A stretch of 5,199 nt of DNA from Treponema sp. (GTDB lineage Bacteria; Spirochaetota; Spirochaetia; Treponematales; Treponemataceae): contig JAFPCT010000050.1 in the NCBI GenBank assembly GCA_017390125.1, forward strand, positions 1 through 5,199, written 5' to 3'. A program made the position numbers and the translations under genes. The notes below the pieces were generated by a model. That model saw only the letters and a list, made by a program, of their open reading frames with translations. It was not told where the DNA came from and ran no database searches. Shown here in pieces: positions 1 through 5,199 of this stretch (position 1 is the first letter of the stretch; every line of letters starts with the position of its first letter).

Positions 1-333
1 AGAATCAAGTCTGTATACAATGAAAATTGAGGAAAGAGTAACGCCGTTCAGCATTGAGTAGATGAGGAATCCCACCGTGGCAGCAAACGGTGAAATTTTT
101 CTGATTGAGGCGCTGAGCCACCATACAAGGCCAATTTCCAGAATTGCAAGGACAATGTATCCTGGACCGTATAGCATTCTTGCTGCCGACATGTCTGATG
201 CTGCATATAATGCAGTTCCGAAAGCTGTTGCCGCGCTTATAAACAGCGCAAGAGCCATCCACCCGTACACTTTTGCAATGAATTTGTTCTGAACCTGAAG
301 TTCAGCAGGATTTCCTGCAGCAAAATTTTCCAT
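1..333 (-). CDS. Bax inhibitor-1/YccA-family membrane protein, N-terminal part (cut by window edge)
   Basis: The reading frame opens with ATG at 333 and stays open to base 1, giving 111 residues; the rest lies outside the window. The start is well supported: GGGAGG (complement of 339-344) sits 5 bases upstream. After a short polar N-terminus (residues 1-22) there are three probable membrane helices, at about 23-45, 57-77 and 83-107. The third carries the family hallmark LNGVTLSSIFIVY (95-107), close to the 'GLTxSSIFIVYT' stretch of Escherichia coli YbhL, and the second has the conserved LEIGLVWWLS pattern. Family members are inner-membrane proteins of about 220-240 residues with seven helices; some are pH-sensitive calcium leak channels or interact with membrane proteases such as FtsH. 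The exact role here cannot be told. It is divergent from the aconitase gene, and the two starts are separated by 158 bases. The family call is confident; the function is not. Confidence 0.88.
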   Translation of the reverse strand, partial: MENFAAGNPAELQVQNKFIAKVYGWMALALFISAATAFGTALYAASDMSAARMLYGPGYIVLAILEIGLVWWLSASIRKISPFAATVGFLIYSMLNGVTLSSIFIVYRLDS

Positions 334-367
334 AATTTCCTCCCGAAAAAAATCGTTCGTTAAAAAT

Positions 368-373
368 ATAATA
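368..373 (-). promoter_or_regulatory. Candidate -10 box for the BI-1-family gene
   Basis: On the minus strand the hexamer TATTAT matches the sigma-70 -10 consensus at five of six positions. It would start transcription near 361, giving a leader of about 28 bases that includes the GGGAGG ribosome site. The -35 region at 17-base spacing (AACTTC) is poor, so this is a tentative call in a stretch where AT-rich hexamers arise easily. Confidence 0.3.
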
Positions 374-419
374 AATTGGCCTGAAAAAGAGAAGTTAAAT
401 TTATAGCTGTCTCAAAATA

Positions 420-472
420 TTGAATAAAAGCCTGAATAATACTAAACTTCTACCTATTATTCTATCTATATT
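420..472 (+). promoter_or_regulatory. Candidate promoter(s) for the aconitase operon
   Basis: Several overlapping options are visible. TTGAAT (420-425) is followed after 17 bases by TAAACT (443-448), each matching the sigma-70 consensus at four of six positions. TATTAT (455-460) and TATATT (467-472) are better -10 boxes but have weak -35 partners. The first two would give leaders of roughly 25-40 bases. TATATT would place the RNA start near 479, leaving almost no leader. None can be singled out from sequence alone. Confidence 0.3.
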
Positions 473-481
473 TTAGTTTAT

Positions 482-485
482 GAGG
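482..485 (+). promoter_or_regulatory. Shine-Dalgarno that sets the aconitase start at 492
   Basis: GAGG ends 6 bases before the ATG at 492, which is ideal spacing. The longer in-frame alternative ATG at 480 has only T-rich sequence upstream (TATATTTTAGTTT) and would itself overlap this ribosome site. The protein from 492 begins MALTLAEKIL, the usual start of short aconitases and LeuC-like proteins, so the four extra residues MRNY are probably not made. Confidence 0.8.
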
Positions 486-491
486 AACTAT

Positions 492-2516
492 ATGGCACTT
501 ACATTGGCAGAAAAAATTCTTCAGGCACACATCATTCCTGAAGCATGTTCGGAAACAAAATTCGTAAAGGGAGAACCGATTGAGCGCGGCAAGGACATTG
601 CGATCAAGATTGACCAGACTCTTACACAGGATGCGACTGGTACAATGACTTACCTTCAGTTTGAGACAATCGGTATTCCTCGGGTAAAGACAGAGCTTTC
701 TGTTTCATATGTAGACCATAACACACTTCAGACAGACTTCAAGAACATGGACGACCACCGTTACCTTCAGTCAATTGCTGCAAAGTACGGCTTGTATTTC
801 AGCCGTCCGGGCAACGGAATCTGCCATCAGGTTCACCTTGAATGTTTCGGAAAACCTGGAAAAACACTCCTTGGTTCAGACAGCCACACACCGACTGGCG
901 GCGGAATCGGTATGATTGCCATTGGTGCCGGCGGACTTGACGTTGCTGTTGCAATGGGCGGCGGTGCATTCCACCTTGCTATGCCTAAAATCTTTGGTGT
1001 AAAACTTACAGGCAAGCTCCGCAAAGGAGTAGGCGCAAAGGATATCATCCTTGAAGTTCTCCGCCGTGAGACTGTAAAGGGCGGAACTCTCGCAATCTAT
1101 GAATATTTCGGCGAAGGCGTTGAAACTCTGACTGTACCGCAGCGCGCTACTATTACCAATATGGGCGCTGAGCTTGGTGCAACATGTTCAATCTTCCCTT
1201 CAGACGTAAAGACAAAGAAATTCCTTGAGTCAATGGGCCGCGGATCAGACTGGACGGAACAGAAGGCTGACGAAGGCGCCGCATACGACAAAATCATTGA
1301 GATCAATCTTGACGAGCTTTCTGCTCTTGCAGCTTGTCCTCATAACCCTGACGTAATTGATTCTGTAAAGAATCTTGCAGGAAAGAAAGTAACTCAGGTT
1401 GTAATCGGTTCATGTACAAACTCTTCTCTTGACGACCTTGAAAGCGTTGCCGCAATCGTAAAGGGAAAGCATATTGCTCCTGGCGTAGAAGCAGGAATTG
1501 CTCCTGGAAGCCGTACAACTATCCTTATGGCTTCCAAGGCAGGAATCCTTGAGACTCTCTTCGAGGCCGGATTCCGAATTCTTGAGAGTGCCTGCGGTCC
1601 ATGTATCGGACAGGGCTTTGCCCCTAACAGTGAGGGCGTTACGCTCCGCACTTTCAACCGCAACTTCAAGGGACGAAGCGGAACTGCTGATGCAAACGTT
1701 TACCTTGTTTCTCCGGAAACTGCTGCTGCAGCCGCTGTTACAGGTGTGTTCACAGAAGCTGAGACTCTTGATTATGAGGATCCTGCATACATTGACGGTG
1801 TCCGCGTTTCACTCCTTGACGGAAAAGATTCACGCCTTTCTTCAAAGGACGTTCTTGAAGCCGCTCAGAACCGCGGTATGATCATTGCTCCTCTTCCGCT
1901 TGAGGAAGCACAGAAAGTTGAGATCCTTCGCGGACCAAACATCAAGCCGTGTCCGAAATGCCGTGACTACGAGCCTCGTCTTACTCTTCCTGTACGCCTT
2001 AAGGCAGGGGACAATGTTTCTACAGACGACATCATGCCGGCCGGAGCAAAGGTTCTTCCTCTCCGTTCGAACATTCCGGAAATCAGTAAGTTCACTCTCA
2101 CACGTCTTGATGAGACTTTCTACACAAGAAGTGAGGAAGCTGGTTTTGCAAACTGTATCGTTGTCGGCGGAGAGAACTACGGACAGGGCTCAAGCCGTGA
2201 GCATGCGGCTCTCGGACCTATGTACCTTGGCGTAAGGGCTATTCTCACAAAAAGCTTTGCCCGAATCCATAAGGCGAACCTCATAAACTACGGAATTATT
2301 CCAATGAATTTTGTAAATCCGGCAGATTATGATATAATAAAACAAGGTGATGTGCTTGAGCTCACAAATATCGAGGAAGCATTGAGCACCGGGTGTGAAT
2401 TCGAAATCAAATGTAACGGTAAAGTCATCAAGGCTACAAATGATCTTGCTGAACGAAGCCGTACAATCTTAAAGCAAGGAGGACTTGCTGCCTATACTAG
2501 GAACGGCGGCAACTAA
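492..2516 (+). CDS. Aconitate hydratase, short single-chain (Aquifex-type) form
   Basis: This enzyme isomerises citrate to isocitrate through cis-aconitate in the cytoplasm, using a [4Fe-4S] cluster. From ATG 492 it has 674 residues, the length of the short bacterial 'Aquifex-type' aconitases and well below AcnA or AcnB. Domains 1-3 span about 1-420 and carry SDSHTP (from Ser129) and the cluster ligands Cys308 (GSCTNS), Cys368 and Cys371 (ACGPC), spaced as in mitochondrial aconitase. A linker leads to the swivel domain (about 500-640), with STDDIMPAG, LPLRSNIP (Arg525, aligning with the substrate-binding Arg of the mitochondrial enzyme) and QGSSREH (Ser567-Ser568-Arg569), the catalytic serine loop. 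The linker contains an unusual CPKC (Cys487, Cys490). Homoaconitase or isopropylmalate dehydratase activity is less likely: those are usually split into two subunits, and no leu or lysine genes are adjacent. A ComFB-domain gene follows after 6 bases. The last 80 codons use ATA and CAA, which are absent earlier. An acn-type name fits, but the acnA/acnB symbols would mislead. Confidence 0.94.
   Translation: MALTLAEKILQAHIIPEACSETKFVKGEPIERGKDIAIKIDQTLTQDATGTMTYLQFETIGIPRVKTELSVSYVDHNTLQTDFKNMDDHRYLQSIAAKYGLYFSRPGNGICHQVHLECFGKPGKTLLGSDSHTPTGGGIGMIAIGAGGLDVAVAMGGGAFHLAMPKIFGVKLTGKLRKGVGAKDIILEVLRRETVKGGTLAIYEYFGEGVETLTVPQRATITNMGAELGATCSIFPSDVKTKKFLESMGRGSDWTEQKADEGAAYDKIIEINLDELSALAACPHNPDVIDSVKNLAGKKVTQVVIGSCTNSSLDDLESVAAIVKGKHIAPGVEAGIAPGSRTTILMASKAGILETLFEAGFRILESACGPCIGQGFAPNSEGVTLRTFNRNFKGRSGTADANVYLVSPETAAAAAVTGVFTEAETLDYEDPAYIDGVRVSLLDGKDSRLSSKDVLEAAQNRGMIIAPLPLEEAQKVEILRGPNIKPCPKCRDYEPRLTLPVRLKAGDNVSTDDIMPAGAKVLPLRSNIPEISKFTLTRLDETFYTRSEEAGFANCIVVGGENYGQGSSREHAALGPMYLGVRAILTKSFARIHKANLINYGIIPMNFVNPADYDIIKQGDVLELTNIEEALSTGCEFEIKCNGKVIKATNDLAERSRTILKQGGLAAYTRNGGN
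2311..2338 (+). promoter_or_regulatory. Candidate internal promoter in the aconitase 3' end
   Basis: TTGTAA (2311-2316), then 16 bases, then a perfect TATAAT (2333-2338). Transcription would begin near 2345 and run about 178 bases to the ComFB-domain start. The -10 box is read in frame as Asp-Ile-Ile, using two ATA Ile codons; ATA occurs only one other time in the gene (2283). This is suggestive but unproven, since TATAAT can arise by chance in AT-richer coding DNA. Confidence 0.4.
2476..2512 (+). promoter_or_regulatory. AAGGAGG plus hairpin upstream of the ComFB-domain start
   Basis: AAGGAGG (2476-2482) lies inside the aconitase 3' end, 40 bases before the ATG at 2523, too far for normal use. 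Between them TTGCTGCC (2485-2492) can pair with GGCGGCAA (2505-2512): eight pairs, one of them G-U, closing a 12-base loop. With the hairpin folded, only about 12 unpaired bases separate AAGGAGG from the ATG. No other good ribosome site precedes 2523. There is no U-run after the stem, so it is not a classical terminator. Confidence 0.4.
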
Positions 2517-2522
2517 AATCCT

Positions 2523-3224
2523 ATGAACGTACATAACTTGATGGAAGAATACGTTGCAGAACGTGTAGAAGAAACTTACAATCAGCTGAACAAAAGGCGA
2601 CCAGAATGGCTGAAATGCGATTGTGAAAGCTGTCGACTGGATGTAACTAGTTATGTACTGAATAAGGTTCATCCTCATTACATAGTTTCCGGACGGGGAG
2701 CTGTCTACACTGCGCAGACTCTTATAGACAAGCAGTTGAGCGCAGATGTTGACGCCCTTGTTCTGGATGGAATCAGGCGGGTTGCAACAAACCTTCGCCC
2801 TGATCATAAGGTGATTGCCGTACAGACTATTCTTGGAGATAAAGAAGCGGAGAGTCCGGCATTCAATTTCCCGGTCATTACAGGAACTGTTTTGAACGGC
2901 GCTACTTTTGAACCTCTTGCAAATGCCTGCGTGGAACTCAAGGACGGTTCCGGACTGGTTGCAATGCAGGATTCGTCATGGGCAAACCCGGCCGCAACAT
3001 TCAAATCTACTAACGGGGTATTTTCTTTCTGGCCAAAATCAATAACTGCAGGAAAGGGAAACATCTGCAAGCGTTTCCATTTTACGATTACAGCGTCGGC
3101 AAACGGCTTTGCTTCGACAACTCTCGGTATCGATATCGATATTGCAAGCGATGTTGCGAAGAAAAAGCAGTTCGGCTCAACGCTGACTTACAAAGTTCCT
3201 GATCTGATTCTTTTCAATTCTTAA
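2523..3224 (+). CDS. ComFB-domain protein with C-terminal carboxypeptidase-regulatory-like beta-sandwich
   Basis: A 233-residue protein with two parts. Residues 1-95 match the ComFB family (named from the Bacillus late competence operon): NVHNLMEEYV at the start, the cysteine cluster Cys32-x-Cys34-x-x-Cys37, then the LN-x-x-x-PHYIVS-x-G region (46-59). Recent work on cyanobacterial ComFB proteins reports binding of cyclic di-GMP; whether this copy binds it is inference. Residues about 117-225 look like a carboxypeptidase-regulatory-like (transthyretin/Ig-like) beta-sandwich: ITGTVLNGATFEPLANACVEL (119-139), then a T-x-G-x-F-x-F turn and a FTITASANGF strand pair. Such folds are more often extracytoplasmic, yet there is no signal peptide or membrane helix, so the protein should be cytoplasmic. 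The ATG at 2523 is chosen because the conserved family N-terminus begins there; its nearby ribosome site is poor. It follows aconitase by 6 bases (likely same operon) and converges with lon 7 bases downstream. Its cellular role is unknown; the old 'competence' label should not be taken literally. Confidence 0.82.
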   Translation: MNVHNLMEEYVAERVEETYNQLNKRRPEWLKCDCESCRLDVTSYVLNKVHPHYIVSGRGAVYTAQTLIDKQLSADVDALVLDGIRRVATNLRPDHKVIAVQTILGDKEAESPAFNFPVITGTVLNGATFEPLANACVELKDGSGLVAMQDSSWANPAATFKSTNGVFSFWPKSITAGKGNICKRFHFTITASANGFASTTLGIDIDIASDVAKKKQFGSTLTYKVPDLILFNS

Positions 3225-3236
3225 TTCAAAATCAGA
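3203..3236. other. AT-rich inverted repeat across the convergent gene ends
   Basis: TCTGATT (3203-3209) and AATCAGA (3230-3236) form a 7-bp perfect stem around a 20-base AT-rich loop. It spans the stop codons of both the ComFB-domain gene and lon. The position suits a bidirectional terminator, but the stem has only two GC pairs and no clear U-run follows on either strand, so termination here is doubtful. Confidence 0.25.
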
Positions 3237-5199
3237 ACGCATTCTCAATAACTTGTTCCACCCGTGTTACCAGAATGAACTTGATTCCGGATTTGACGTG
3301 GGCTGGAATTTCGTCAAGATCACGCTCATTTGTCTTCGGAATGAGTATAGTCTTTATCTTATTTCTCTTTGCGGCGACAGTCTTTTCCCTCAGTCCGCCG
3401 ATAGGAAGCACGTTTCCTGTAAGCGAAAGCTCTCCTGTCATTGCAAGATTCTGCTTTATTGTTTTTCCGGTAAGCAGAGAAACGAATGTTGTTGCCATTG
3501 TAATTCCGGCGCTAGGACCGTCCTTTGGAGTTGCTCCTTCAGGAATGTGCAGGTGAATCGTATTTTTTTCAAACCATTCCGGTTTCTTTATGTGTTTTTC
3601 AAGAACATATTTTTTTGCCCAGTTCATGGCTATTTCTGCTGATTCCTTCATTACTTCGCCCATCTGGCCGGTAAGTATAAGATCTCCTTTTCCAGGGAAA
3701 GAAACGCTTTCGATCATGAGTGTGTCGCCTCCCATGCTTGTCCATGCAAGACCGATTGCAGTTCCTGGAATTGAAGCCCGTTTGATTTCGCTCTCGTCAA
3801 ATGTCGGCTTTCCAAGATATTTTTCAAGGTCAGGGGCATCAATCGTAAATGTCCTTTCTGCGTCGTAAAATGATGATGTTGAGATGAGACCAATTTCTTC
3901 TGCAGTCTTTTTTTCAGCCTTTGCCTGTTTTAAAGCTTCGGCAAGTTTAGAGTCTGCTTCTTCCATCATCTCTGTCACCAGTTTTCTGTGGATTTTGTCC
4001 AGACATTTCTCATAGTGACGGACGCCGGCTTCCCGGGCATATTCCTGTGCTATCCGCAACAGAGCAGCCTTAGTGTATTTTACTTTGCCTTTCTCCAAAC
4101 CGTTCTTCTCAAGGTTTTTCGGAAGCAGGTACTTCTTTGCGATTTCCAGTTTTTCCTGATCAATGTATCCGGCAAGCTGAATTATTTCTGCACGGTCAAG
4201 AAGCGGCTCCGGAATGGAATCTAAAGTGTTTGCAGTAAGGATAAAGAATACGTTAGATACGTCAAAGGGCAGGTCAAGATAATTATCCCGGAATGCAACG
4301 TTCTGCTCAGGATCAAGCACTTCAAGCAATGCGCTTGCAGGATCTCCGTGGGCGCTCTGTGTCATTTTGTCAACCTCATCGATAAGGAATACCGGTGATT
4401 TTGTATGGGTTATCTTAAGTCCCTGGATTATCTTTCCGCACATTGAGCCTATGTAAGTGCGGCGGTGACCTTTAATTTCTGCCTCATCATTCATTCCGCC
4501 GACACTGAAGCGGTAGAAAGGTTTGTTCATTGCCTTTGCAATTGATTTTCCGATGGAAGTCTTGCCGACTCCAGGAGGACCAACCAGAATGACGATGGTT
4601 CCCTTGTTGTCTTTCTTGTGTTTTCTTACGGCAAGAAATTCAAGGATCCTTTTCTTTACGTCATCAAGGCCGTAATGGTCTGAATTAAGTATCTTTTTTG
4701 CGTTGTCAAGGTTGTAGGATTCTACAAACTCGTCGTTCCATGGAAGCTGAGTAACAAGCTCAAGGTAATTGCGGGATACGGTGTATTCCGGGCTAGAAGT
4801 GTCGAGGATGCGGAATTTATCAAGTTCGCTGTCCAGGGCTTCCTTGATCTCGCCCTCAAATTTGAATTCTTCAATTTTCTTCTTGAACTTCTGATAGTCG
4901 CTGTCGTTTCCGTCGGCATCTGTTCCAAGTTCTTCCTGAATTGAGCGCAATTCTTCCCGGAGAAAATAATCGCGCTGATTTTTTTCAACCCGTTCGTTTA
5001 TGTCGTTCTGGATTTTTTTCTGAACTCTCAGGAGTTCCTGCTCTTTTTTAATGAAAACAAGGACCTGTTCCATACGCTGGCGCACATTTATCATTTCCAG
5101 AACTTTCTGCTGCTCTTCTTTTTCTACGTTCAGGATAGAGGCAATGAAGTCTGCGATTTTTCCAGGATGGTCAATGTTTACCATGTTCAGGCGCATTTC
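3232..5199 (-). CDS. lon: ATP-dependent protease Lon, C-terminal part (N-terminal domain beyond window edge)
   Basis: Lon is a cytoplasmic homohexamer that unfolds and degrades misfolded and regulatory proteins. The frame is open to the right edge; the ATG at 5196 is preceded by a Glu codon and is internal. Numbering from that Met, about 654 residues are present, corresponding to roughly residue 155 onward of the 784-residue Escherichia coli enzyme. Visible in order: a coiled-coil helix region (about 20-95, LREELRSIQEELG near its end), Walker A GPPGVGKTS (206-214), Walker B VFLIDEVDK (269-277, Asp273-Glu274), the HGDPASALLEVLDPEQ segment, sensor-1 TANTLDSIP with a following LLDRAE Arg, the AREAGVRHYEK alpha-subdomain, GLAWTSMGG at the protease-domain entry, and the Ser562 (DGPSAG) and Lys605 (GGLREK) catalytic dyad, 43 residues apart as in E. 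coli. A charged insertion of about 30 residues lies at about 413-447. The gene ends 7 bases from the convergent ComFB-domain gene; its promoter is outside the window. The identification is essentially certain. Confidence 0.97.
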   Translation of the reverse strand, partial: EMRLNMVNIDHPGKIADFIASILNVEKEEQQKVLEMINVRQRMEQVLVFIKKEQELLRVQKKIQNDINERVEKNQRDYFLREELRSIQEELGTDADGNDSDYQKFKKKIEEFKFEGEIKEALDSELDKFRILDTSSPEYTVSRNYLELVTQLPWNDEFVESYNLDNAKKILNSDHYGLDDVKKRILEFLAVRKHKKDNKGTIVILVGPPGVGKTSIGKSIAKAMNKPFYRFSVGGMNDEAEIKGHRRTYIGSMCGKIIQGLKITHTKSPVFLIDEVDKMTQSAHGDPASALLEVLDPEQNVAFRDNYLDLPFDVSNVFFILTANTLDSIPEPLLDRAEIIQLAGYIDQEKLEIAKKYLLPKNLEKNGLEKGKVKYTKAALLRIAQEYAREAGVRHYEKCLDKIHRKLVTEMMEEADSKLAEALKQAKAEKKTAEEIGLISTSSFYDAERTFTIDAPDLEKYLGKPTFDESEIKRASIPGTAIGLAWTSMGGDTLMIESVSFPGKGDLILTGQMGEVMKESAEIAMNWAKKYVLEKHIKKPEWFEKNTIHLHIPEGATPKDGPSAGITMATTFVSLLTGKTIKQNLAMTGELSLTGNVLPIGGLREKTVAAKRNKIKTILIPKTNERDLDEIPAHVKSGIKFILVTRVEQVIENAF

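Larger units (their letters stand above)
334..491. promoter_or_regulatory. Divergent intergenic region between BI-1-family gene and aconitase
   Basis: This 158-base AT-rich gap separates two divergent starts, so promoters for both genes must lie here or overlap it. I see no small ORF with a ribosome site, no tRNA and no convincing riboswitch or long operator palindrome. Short AT-rich hexamers resembling -10 boxes occur on both strands and are listed separately. Confidence 0.6.

Noticed and set aside
5..262. Minus-strand open frame of 85 codons at the left edge
   Set aside because: It is out of frame with the real minus-strand gene (1-333), Cys- and Arg-rich in an unstructured way, and a typical shadow.
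62..292. Plus-strand open frame of 76 codons
   Set aside because: It is antisense to the BI-1-family gene, has no ribosome site at its ATG and no recognisable protein features.
345..356. Short CGA-A/T-run-TCG hairpin in the BI-1 leader
   Set aside because: The stem is only three base pairs; this is expected by chance in AT-rich DNA.
1498..2235. Two consecutive plus-strand frames (127 and 116 codons) inside aconitase
   Set aside because: They lie in an alternative frame of a strongly codon-biased gene; their Leu/Arg/Ser-rich composition is what frame-shifted CTT/CGC/TCT codons give. No ribosome sites support them.
2485..2512. Hairpin at the aconitase 3' end as an intrinsic terminator
   Set aside because: It is followed by CTAAAATCC rather than a run of T, and a co-directional gene starts 10 bases later. 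A translational role is more plausible.
2469..3070. Minus-strand frames opposite the ComFB-domain gene
   Set aside because: The plus-strand frame encodes recognisable domains; these have no ribosome sites and no coherent features.
3253..4224. Plus-strand open frames opposite lon
   Set aside because: They are antisense to highly conserved Lon protease and AAA+ coding sequence, with Phe/Ser/Cys-rich translations typical of reverse-complement shadows.
5194..5196. ATG at the right edge as the Lon start
   Set aside because: The frame continues upstream with a Glu codon to the window edge, and the residues that follow match the interior of Lon just after its N-terminal domain, so this Met is internal.

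Overview
The window looks like chromosomal core DNA from a spirochaete, most likely a host-associated Treponema-type organism. This is inferred from the gene content (a ComFB-domain protein next to a short Aquifex-type aconitase, with Lon and a Bax-inhibitor-1 family protein nearby), the moderate GC with AT-rich intergenic DNA, and the style of the proteins. No rRNA or phylogenetic marker is present, so the genus is a guess. I saw no mobile element, CRISPR array, tRNA or rRNA.

Layout. Positions 1-333 (minus strand) hold the first 111 residues of a Bax inhibitor-1/YccA-family membrane protein that runs off the left edge. Positions 334-491 are a 158-bp AT-rich divergent promoter region. Positions 492-2516 (plus) encode a complete 674-residue single-chain aconitate hydratase. 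An upstream in-frame ATG at 480 is less likely to be the start, because the Shine-Dalgarno sequence lies between the two ATGs. Six bases after the aconitase stop comes a 233-residue protein (2523-3224, plus) with an N-terminal ComFB domain fused to a C-terminal beta-sandwich of the carboxypeptidase-regulatory-like type. Seven bases further on is the stop codon of a convergent lon gene (3232-5199, minus), which keeps its coiled coil, AAA+ and Ser-Lys protease domains but loses its N-terminal substrate-binding domain at the right window edge.

How the genes relate. Aconitase and the ComFB-domain gene look co-transcribed. ComFB proteins have recently been linked to cyclic-di-GMP binding, so the pair may place a signalling protein under the control of a central carbon gene, but nothing here shows a direct functional link. 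BI-1 and Lon are transcribed away from and toward this pair, and are probably independent housekeeping or stress functions.

The most interesting signals are around the aconitase-ComFB junction. These are a consensus-like internal promoter inside the aconitase 3' end, coinciding with the only rare-type Ile (ATA) and Gln (CAA) codons in that gene, and a strong AAGGAGG separated from the ComFB start by an 8-bp hairpin that could shorten the effective spacing. The ComFB plus beta-sandwich fusion itself is the best candidate for something poorly described.
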